A stretch of DNA of 64,000 nucleotides from Owenia fusiformis (taxonomy: Eukaryota; Annelida; Polychaeta; Sabellida; Oweniidae), in NCBI GenBank assembly GCA_903813345.2, contig CAIIXF020000002.1, forward strand, positions 2,520,001 to 2,584,000, given 5' to 3'. Numbering within the stretch: position 1 is the first letter of the stretch; every line of letters starts with the position of its first letter. The translations under genes and the position numbers were made by a program. Shown piece by piece: positions 57,201-64,000 of the stretch. The notes below the pieces were generated by a model. It saw only the letters and a program-made list of their open reading frames with translations, was not told the origin of the DNA and searched no databases.

Positions 57201-57485
57201 ACACATTATCTTCAATTCTAGCAAGGGCTCAACTTAAAAAATAGGTATATCAGTGCAATCTACATCAAATGCAACGAATGCATGTCACATTTCGTGTTTT
57301 GAAAGGATACACACTTCCCACTCTGGCAAATTAGATTTTGCAGCCATTTCTTGGACAGTTTTTCCTTTGATGACTTTCTTCTGCCTTCCTCCATCAGTTG
57401 TCTGTCCGCCATCTTGTCCTAATGCGGAATAAAGTCCTAGGAGCAGTATAACCACTAAAACTTGGCTGTATGCTACCTTATACAT
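51280..57485 (-). CDS. CCDC134: CCDC134 orthologue, six exons, complete
   Basis: Exons on the minus strand: 57485-57311, 56324-56203, 54914-54830, 53341-53154, 52440-52369 and 51393-51280. All introns are GT-AG, the phases (1,0,1,0,0) join without error, and the total is 251 residues (human about 229). The start at 57485 gives a clean signal peptide (MYKVAYSQVLVVILLLGLYS then ALG); an ATG 33 bases upstream is possible. Blocks matching vertebrate CCDC134 are WEVYKRLFMQQRKEQL, FLPTDEFPKDESI, AFSMVAEATAFFGDILLRLP, LLSLVAQELQLVERD and the lysine-rich tail ending KGPRLTGVRNEL. The C-terminal RNEL, like human QSEL, resembles an ER-retrieval signal. In vertebrates the protein works in the ER/secretory pathway, with reported links to GRP94 folding and MAPK signalling. 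Introns carry several repeats. Confidence 0.93.
51871..52015. mobile_element. About 145-bp MITE in CCDC134 intron 5
   Basis: Begins AAGCCCTGAACCCGGTGCAA and ends ATTGCATTGAGTC-type complement (GCAATGAGTCTTGGGCTT). The related terminal words AAGCCC, CTCAATGCATTG and TTAAATCC recur at 9778-9945, 45966-46135 and 52263-52336. Confidence 0.5.
54308..54640. mobile_element. Low-complexity element with GGGGCGGATC ends in CCDC134 intron 3
   Basis: The left end CAGGGGCGGATCTGGGAACC and the right end CCCCCCCTAATCCGCCAGTG are loosely inverted. The body is built of GGGCCC, AAATTT and AAGGCCTT palindromic words and G or C homopolymers. No target duplication could be confirmed and no ORF is credible. Confidence 0.5.
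55427..55498. repeat. Short tandem repeat, about three 23-bp units
   Basis: TTTTCCCATGCATACATAAT is repeated three times in CCDC134 intron 2. Confidence 0.9.
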
Positions 57486-57594
57486 CGTATAACAGTGTTT
57501 GAAGAAGACAGGTGCCAATCATCTGTGTCCATGTGGCAAGCTTATTTGGGAATTCCCTACCCAGAATGCAATAAATTAAAGGGGAAATCCCAAA

Positions 57595-57932
57595 ATGGCT
57601 GACGTGGATTTCGAAACTTCGCAGGTAAAATTTGGGTTATTTTGTACTATTACAGCCTAATTATAGCGGAAATGTAGTTTAAATTGTATTTAAATGAATC
57701 TTGATGTAATATAGCCTACTTAGAGCATTTGATATTTGAGATGGATATCGATATTGTCGGACCTGGCCAAAATGTGGTAGTGTGGAGAGGTCAAGTCACT
57801 GACAAATATTTTATTATGGGATTCTCACAGATTATCTACGTGGGCGCAGACCTGGTTTGGTGGTACTGCGGCTTGAGAGAACATACACGACAAGAATTAA
57901 TGGCAACAAAAACACATATATCTGTACAATAA
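57595..57932 (+). CDS. Candidate small divergent gene (two exons), hypothetical
   Basis: ATG 57595 sits in a good context (AAAATGGCT) and encodes MADVDFETSQ up to a GT donor at 57625. A second frame beginning at 57739 after an AG reads IVGPGQNVVVWRGQVTDKYF and continues through a hydrophobic stretch to a stop at 57930-57932. Joining the two (phase 0, 114-bp intron) gives about 74 residues. It lies head to head with CCDC134, 109 bp from its start codon, as in a shared promoter. The end overlaps the presumed LTR edge. I recognise no family, and the splice sites are weak, so this could be chance. Confidence 0.3.
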
Positions 57933-59659
57933 AACGTTACAATAAAATATCAGTTTACTCAAATAATGTACTTCTACTGTCTTTATTCATTCTCATATAC
58001 TCAAAGAGTAATCTCAAAGTCCTTATTATTACTCAAATGCTCTGATAAAATAAAACTCCAATGTCTATCATCACTGAATTGTTCATAAAGAAATACTACT
58101 CTCAATGTCCTGAAAATTATATTCACTTGGCTACTCAGTCTCTTCTAAGGTCTTGTTTGATCGTCTCAATTACTCTCTGGTTACTCCTTACAACGAAATT
58201 AATAATAATACTCCTGGTTACTCTTCAGCTTCCTCCAATTTACTCTTGGATTCCTCAAGTTACTCCTCCTCTGCTAATATGATCACTCTCAATTTACTCC
58301 TCCTGCTCTCAAATTACTCCTTGATTACTCCTAATCTCAGACAACTCCTTAATTACTCTCACACGGTACTCCCAATTGCTCTTCAAATTACTCTTTCAAC
58401 TGGATTACTCCTGGCCTACTCTCTGTTAGTTCCGCTGAGAATAATAATTACTCTCGGCTCACTGGTAGATTCTGCAGTGCCAATGAGTAAACTTGAATAA
58501 ATTAGCTCTTACAATAAGAGTGAAACAATGCTGGAGATGAGTAATTCTAATGAGAAATGCACAATCTATATTACTCCCTGATAATTCACATGAGGAGCAA
58601 AGGCAAAATATCAATTTACTACACAGATAGCAATACTATGCAAAGTTAACTAGAGAAACGTTGGGAAAGTAAAGTAAGGAGTATTTGTTAAAGCTACAGA
58701 ATAATGAATTAATCTGTTACAGAAACATGGATTCTCTTTGTATTAGCAAAAGTAGAAGAATACCAAGAGCACAATTATGGAAAGGTTGTTCTCGATCTCA
58801 AACTGGTGTAAGCATAGAAATACTGTATAAATCAGGTTCTGATCAACAATAAACAACAATTATTCCCAGTCACTCTCTGGTAGTTCCGCAGGAAGTGACA
58901 ATTACCTCCAGCTCACTTTTAGATGCCGCAACTGAGAATAAAATTTACAGGCTTAGATATCAAACACTTGGAAGACAACACTGGCAGCCAGATGGAAATA
59001 TTTAGCTTGGAAATACAAAGTTAAACGCTCATAAATTCACCTTTCATAAAGTCTTAAAAATAATTCACTGCTTCTCAAAATAATAGATGATCAGCACATC
59101 ATCATCCTCAACATCATTTGAAGCTATGGAATACGAGCCATAGAAAAAGGTTACCTTACCACATGCGTCTTCCTGCTTCTAGATACCTTACTCCAAACTT
59201 CGGGTCATCAACAGGTAGTCACACCACACGTGGCCCCAATTCTCTCCCGCTTTTCCCTCTCCAAAACGTCCAATAAACCTACTTCCGTGTAGATTAAACT
59301 GCCTCAACAACAGCACAAAATACTTCTCGAATAAATGTCACTATCCTTAATGACAGATTACACTTATCTCCTACGATATCTCCACAAGTTTCAGCATCAA
59401 TCCAAAGCTAAATGGCCGCCATCTTCCTCACGCTTCTTCTTCTTCAAGCCCCAGGTTCAACTATTGTAAATCAGGGATCCCACGTGACCAATTTTAGGGG
59501 AAATACCCTTTACCTTTCGGTCCAGTGTAATTAATAACTCCCGGGAGAGTCCCTCTTATATTGTTAATGACATGTAACAATTAACTTTTAAATTTATTAA
59601 AGATTATTACATTTTAATTAAAATAACATAAAGTGGGGAATTCCTAAATTTCCCACACA
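57923..59659 (-). mobile_element. Probable 3' LTR of the Gypsy-like element
   Basis: On the minus strand a polypurine tract is followed by TGTGTGGGAAATTTAGGAA at 59659. A candidate end TGTACA lies at 57923-57928, so the segment would start TGT and end ACA, about 1.74 kb. TTTATT near 57979 could be the polyadenylation signal in reverse. The outer boundary is inferred because the partner LTR is outside the window. The part at 57940-58500 is crowded with TTACTC/GAGTAA words. Confidence 0.55.
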
Positions 59660-59670
59660 CCCCCCATCTT
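59660..59670 (-). promoter_or_regulatory. Polypurine tract
   Basis: AAGATGGGGGG on the minus strand, placed between the Gag-protease ORF and the start of the LTR, is the usual primer site for plus-strand DNA synthesis. The 580 bases between it and the ORF stop (59671-60250) show no pol gene. Confidence 0.6.
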
Positions 59671-60250
59671 AAATCAATGCGCCCTCGCATTGCTACTCTT
59701 TAACTCGAGTAATGAGTAAACGACTATCTTAATCTAAAGTTCAATTAACTTCAAAAATAACATATAAGAACATTAAACATCTTACAGTCCATAATGTTCC
59801 AATTACTCATCCTTAGCTCCCATCTCTTTCCATTAAATCAGAATCTCAAGTGTCTCTTGGTTTTAACTATCATGAGTTTAAAACAATAATTATCAACTAC
59901 ACGTTCTATTTCAAACTACTCCATTCCTACTGATATTTAGTCACTCGCATATCCATTATAAACAAATATCTAAAACTCACTATTTGTGCTACTGTCCAAA
60001 TACAAAGTTACAACTTAATGTCCATAAATGAGAAAAAACATTTGGTCTCTATCTACTCATTGATCCTGTTGCTTTCGCAATCCTCAGAGAGTAGTATCAA
60101 CTCAAACAAATCTATGGCCTTTCTATGCACCTCCTCCAAACATCTACGCGACTCCGATGTATGGCCTGATGCTAACCCAAATGTATTTAAAACTGGTATC
60201 ATCCTTTCCAGCGAGCATTTCATTTCCATGAGTTGAGGAGTGACTGTCTC

Positions 60251-63200
60251 TTAAGAAACATGCTCTTTCTCTACTATAGGCTCCTCTAATGTGTTCTCAT
60301 ACACCTTGCTTCTCCGGGTAGGCTCTGCTCTTACACTCCTTGGGGCACCTCTTCTTCTCACAGACATTCCATTTGTCTGAGTAGGTTCTACCCTTCTGCT
60401 CCTTAAATGGTATCTTTTTGGCATTGGAGTCTCTATATTACTCCTTAGCACATCTTCTTTCGGTAAAGGCTCATTGGTACCTCCTACCAATGGTCGTATA
60501 ACTGGAACAATATTTGCTTCCTCCATCAATGGTAACTCCTGTCTACAGGGAACTCTATTCTTCAGTTGATCATTCCTCTGATTAAACTTCTTAGCCTTGT
60601 TCCTGATGAATGGCTGATTCATAGTCAACTTCTTAAGTTTTCTCTCCTGTCCACCAGAGTCTTTCTCAAGTGGCCATATCTTCCTCTCTTTTAAATTTCT
60701 GTGAGCTACCACCTTGTGCTCGTGGACCTTGTCTCTATTGGGCCTCCTTAATCTATTCTCTTGAGTATTATCCCAAGTGAGAGTTTCATGAGTACTCCCT
60801 GTAAGTGCACTCTTCAGAGAAGACTGTTCTCTCTGGCTCAGTGATGGTCCATCGCTCCTAGTAGAATTACTATGTACTAAGCTATCCCTCCCAGTACAGT
60901 TGTCCTTTCTACTCCCAAGATTCTGGTTATTGGGAGTTGACCTCTTCATCTCATACTCCACCAATGTAGGGTTCTTGCCGACTTGTTTTGACTTTCTCAG
61001 TGTTCCCTTGCTGTTCACACTTTGGGTTCTCATTCCACTCTCCTGGCAATACCTACGAGTAAGACTCGCCCCTTTACTCTTCAAAACAAGATTTCTAAGA
61101 TCATCTGATTTATTCTCATTATTCCTCATTATTCCCCTCATAGATGAGTTTTCCTTAAGTGTAAGTCTCTGGTTCTTATGCAAGGATAGCTCATTGCTCG
61201 GAACGTCACTATTTGTATCAGGGATATCATACTGTCTTTCGGTGGATTCTTCTTTACTCTCTCCAGATTCCATCTTAGTAATATCTCTTCCTGGCTCTGG
61301 ACAGGATTCTTCAGCATCCTCGCTATCAGGAAACTCCATCCTCTCTGTGTCATCAGCATCCACATTCCTATCGAACGTCGTCTTTTTGGTCTTATATGAA
61401 TCTCCCCTTATGTTGTACTTATCTATCTCAAGTTTACTCCTCTGTGAGTGGCAGGAGGAACACAGCATTATCTCCTCTGCCTTTTGTTCTTGATCCTTGA
61501 AGTAAATTCTCAAATTAGGATAATCAATAATGGCTCCACTTGCAGATAAATACTCTGACCCAAGGATACCATCAGGGGCAATATCTGTTACCGCTATATT
61601 CATGGGCATCACTTTACCATCTAGTTCAATGTCACATGATATCATTCCATACACAGCTAAATGGGATCCATCTGCCTGTGTGAAGAGTCGATCTAAGGGT
61701 CTCAGAGGAGGGCGATGCTCTTTTGGAATACGATTGTAGCAACCCCAGCCTATCATAGTGCTAACAGCCCCTGAATCAACAAGGAATTCCATCCCAGTGC
61801 CACAGATATCCACATCTGCTACTATCTTCCGCACCAGTTCCTCTCTATTCCCTGTAGTTATCTCCTCATAACGATCTGCCATAAACCTCACAGGAGTCAC
61901 AGAATTGGTGGTTACTGTCCTGGACTGATCTTTCTCTCTTTTTGGCTTCTCAGGTAATGGACAGTCAAATGACAAATGCCCAGGTTTGTCACAATTATAA
62001 CATGTAATTGTTGGACACCATCTTACTCTATGTCCCTCCTCTCCGCACTTTTTACAACTGAATGTACGTTTAGAAGGTCCTCTGTTAGCGATATCGGCTA
62101 TATCCTTACTCATCTTTCCCAGTGTCTTTTCGAGTAACTGCTCCACTGGTTTTAGTATTTGCTGCAGTTTAGTACTTATATCATCTTCCTCATCAACTTG
62201 CAAGATTTTATGATCCCTCTTAGATTTTAGGCCTCTCCTGATTCTTTCCGATTCCTGGTAGCTTTCCTCTTTGAGAGCTACCTCAATGGCCTTATCAAGT
62301 GTTTCTGGATCCTTCCTGTGAATAGCTTGTCGCAAATCATCATCTGGTATGGCTTGCTCAAAGCTCCTTCTGGCAAGTCTATCTTGAGCCATCCTGCTCA
62401 TCTCAGGATAGGCTAACGAAGCTAAACGCCGGATACTCTGGCCCAAACTCTGAAGGGACTCCTTTGGCTTTCGTGTGCGGCTGCACAACTCAGCCTCAAA
62501 CACGTCGGCTTTCCCCCCTGGTCCAAATCTCTTTTCTAGGGCCTCTATTAAGTCCTCATAGGAATAGCTCTCTTCCAGTTCTAGCACCAATTGTTGGGCG
62601 TCTCCACGAAGATTAGTAGCCAAATACTGCCTTTTCTCCTCTGGAGTCCAGCCGTTATTCTCTACGCAAGTAGCAAAGTAAGCCCTGTAATCTTTCCAAG
62701 GTGTACTTCCGTTAAATGTTTGTGTTGGCTTTATGCGTACACGTGAATTCTTGTTTGACTTTATTAACTCCGTGCACATGTCCAGAACTTTGGTAACAAT
62801 CACTGACTCAGCAGCTTTCTCCTCTTTCACCTCTGGAGCTAATGCTTCCTTAGATACCCTCTGCTGGGTATCTCTACTAAGATCTGGATTCGGTACATTA
62901 CCAATGAGTTCCTCTTGTTGTCTTCTATCCTGATGATCAGAAGGGTATTCCATCGGAGGCTGTAGGGAATGTCTCCCACTTCTCCTTATCTCACTCCTGT
63001 CGAGTTCTCCTGCGTCATGGAATTCCCCAACCCCCTCCTGGGCCAACGGCTCACGGGAGTATTGGGTAGGTTTCTGATGAGTCTCTTCTCTGAGCAATGG
63101 AACAGATCTCCCCTGCTCTTTCAGTTGCTCAGAGTAACTCCCTCCAAATTCTCGTGATAATGGCCACCTATCAACCCCCATCTTAGCATCCTGTGACCAT

Positions 63201-64000
63201 CCTTTGCCAAGATGTGATGCTAATTCCTCATTAACATATTGGTCTTGTTTCTGGAGTGATGGCCTCTTCATATAGACACCTGAGCACACATCTCCACGTA
63301 CCTGAGTGTTTACTCTTCCTGTGGTGTCTTGTTCCTGAGTGTTTACTCCACTCTTCTGTTCTTTCTCTGGATATGCTGCCTTTGTACTCCTGTAACTCTG
63401 ATTCTGGAATCTTCCTGGTTCATCAGGAGTCAAACAACTATCCCCCTTCGTAGCAGGGAGGCGCTGCATTATTTCAGTCAAAAAGCCCTTTACTTCCTGC
63501 TGACCTTCATGGTGACTTGTATTTAGTCTCTCTAATTCTTGGTGTAACTCCCTTTTAAGATTTTCCTGACCTGAGTAAACTTCCCTTCTCAGATCTTCAT
63601 ACATAGTTCTATTTTGTTGATCCAGAGCCTTCATCTGGCTGTTTAAAACAGACATCTGCAATTGCTGACTCTGTAGCTCCTGTTCAATTGGCATAATTAC
63701 TCCTTGAGATTTTCCATCTAGTACAGTGGATGTTAAAGGGTAACCTCTTGAGGGTGTCATCCCATACCCTTCTCCCTGTACTGTGTATCCAGTCTTAGAC
63801 CTTGATCCTGCTGGACTTTCCTCTGCTTGTCTTGCAGATTCGGTTCCACTAAACGTGTCTCTTCTGACTGGCACTGTATCATCAAGCCCAATATCCATTT
63901 GAGCATTATCTCCTTTGAAGAAGACAGTGTTATCAGCGGACTCCTCCTCCTGTCTTCTCCCTTCCGTCTGGGATTCCACGTATTCCATCCCTTCCTCTGG
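60251..64000 (-). CDS. Gypsy-like Gag-protease ORF without reverse transcriptase (partial, runs off window)
   Basis: Open from the window edge to a stop at 60251; 1245 residues from the first Met at 63988, but the frame has no stop before the edge. From that Met: a coiled-coil-like region (about 100-160), a capsid-like domain (about 415-575, TPWKDYRAYFATCVENNGW), two CCHC knuckles (645-658 and 663-676), and an aspartic protease with DSGA at 738-741 and a GILGSEYL flap near 807. The final 395 residues are basic and serine-rich, ending with KRYHLRSRR and then VEKEHVS. The usual reverse transcriptase, RNase H and integrase are absent both here and downstream. This looks like a non-autonomous LTR element that keeps Gag and protease; a host-adopted gene is possible but less likely beside an LTR. 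Confidence 0.85.
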   Translation of the reverse strand, partial: PEEGMEYVESQTEGRRQEEESADNTVFFKGDNAQMDIGLDDTVPVRRDTFSGTESARQAEESPAGSRSKTGYTVQGEGYGMTPSRGYPLTSTVLDGKSQGVIMPIEQELQSQQLQMSVLNSQMKALDQQNRTMYEDLRREVYSGQENLKRELHQELERLNTSHHEGQQEVKGFLTEIMQRLPATKGDSCLTPDEPGRFQNQSYRSTKAAYPEKEQKSGVNTQEQDTTGRVNTQVRGDVCSGVYMKRPSLQKQDQYVNEELASHLGKGWSQDAKMGVDRWPLSREFGGSYSEQLKEQGRSVPLLREETHQKPTQYSREPLAQEGVGEFHDAGELDRSEIRRSGRHSLQPPMEYPSDHQDRRQQEELIGNVPNPDLSRDTQQRVSKEALAPEVKEEKAAESVIVTKVLDMCTELIKSNKNSRVRIKPTQTFNGSTPWKDYRAYFATCVENNGWTPEEKRQYLATNLRGDAQQLVLELEESYSYEDLIEALEKRFGPGGKADVFEAELCSRTRKPKESLQSLGQSIRRLASLAYPEMSRMAQDRLARRSFEQAIPDDDLRQAIHRKDPETLDKAIEVALKEESYQESERIRRGLKSKRDHKILQVDEEDDISTKLQQILKPVEQLLEKTLGKMSKDIADIANRGPSKRTFSCKKCGEEGHRVRWCPTITCYNCDKPGHLSFDCPLPEKPKREKDQSRTVTTNSVTPVRFMADRYEEITTGNREELVRKIVADVDICGTGMEFLVDSGAVSTMIGWGCYNRIPKEHRPPLRPLDRLFTQADGSHLAVYGMISCDIELDGKVMPMNIAVTDIAPDGILGSEYLSASGAIIDYPNLRIYFKDQEQKAEEIMLCSSCHSQRSKLEIDKYNIRGDSYKTKKTTFDRNVDADDTERMEFPDSEDAEESCPEPGRDITKMESGESKEESTERQYDIPDTNSDVPSNELSLHKNQRLTLKENSSMRGIMRNNENKSDDLRNLVLKSKGASLTRRYCQESGMRTQSVNSKGTLRKSKQVGKNPTLVEYEMKRSTPNNQNLGSRKDNCTGRDSLVHSNSTRSDGPSLSQREQSSLKSALTGSTHETLTWDNTQENRLRRPNRDKVHEHKVVAHRNLKERKIWPLEKDSGGQERKLKKLTMNQPFIRNKAKKFNQRNDQLKNRVPCRQELPLMEEANIVPVIRPLVGGTNEPLPKEDVLRSNIETPMPKRYHLRSRRVEPTQTNGMSVRRRGAPRSVRAEPTRRSKVYENTLEEPIVEKEHVS

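Noticed and set aside
58153-58500. 115-codon frame on the plus strand
   Set aside because: It lies in the repetitive LTR-like DNA, has biased composition, and resembles no domain.
60900-61493. 197-codon plus-strand frame
   Set aside because: Shadow of the Gag-protease ORF on the other strand.
1-64000. tRNA or rRNA genes
   Set aside because: I saw no cloverleaf with conserved A and B boxes and no rRNA-like block, but a covariance search was not possible here.

Overview
This window is animal nuclear DNA, most likely from a marine invertebrate; a lophotrochozoan such as a mollusc or brachiopod is a guess from the gene families, not something the sequence proves. The evidence is short GT-AG introns, A+T-rich intergenic DNA, and dense non-LTR retrotransposons, MITEs, foldback elements and one LTR retroelement. 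There are no operons, ribosome binding sites or CRISPR arrays.

Layout. From 449 to 8912 and again from 17607 to 30002 lies a segmental duplication. Each copy holds the same convergent gene pair: a two-exon MFSD4/NaGLT1-like sugar transporter on + and a type II membrane glycosyltransferase (nucleotide-diphospho-sugar transferase type) on -. The transporter is intact in copy A (3122-4647) but carries a frameshift and a stop in copy B (24954-26480). Both glycosyltransferases are open. Comparing the two copies dates several insertions. A Tc1/mariner-like MITE (19011-20036) and a second LINE (20731-23798, with 37-bp target duplications) entered copy B inside an older LINE that had already been inverted at its 5' end.

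Between the copies are a partial copy of the CCDC134 locus (9148-10066), a broken 4-kb LINE with a 2A-like motif (10067-14080), a foldback element, and an ORF made of about eighteen 21-residue acidic repeats ending in one membrane segment (15083-16381).

From 30000 to 51000 I find no host gene. The region is packed with palindromes and transposon remnants: TA-target elements ending in CAGGGTG, a TTAA-target foldback with an identifiable empty site, a Tc1-like element with a decayed transposase, GC-rich MITEs, LINE ORF1 and ORF2 pieces, and tandem repeats.

51280-57485 (-) is a complete six-exon CCDC134 gene. Splice phases match at every junction, and the protein has a signal peptide and an ER-retrieval-like C-terminus. 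A short possible divergent gene starts about 110 bp from its start codon. From 57923 to the end is an LTR retroelement on the minus strand: a probable LTR, a polypurine tract, and a long open Gag-protease ORF (60251-64000, running off the window) that has no reverse transcriptase or integrase.

Together, the only clear host functions are membrane sugar transport, Golgi-type glycosylation and an ER/secretory protein. The rest records how mobile elements and duplication built the locus.
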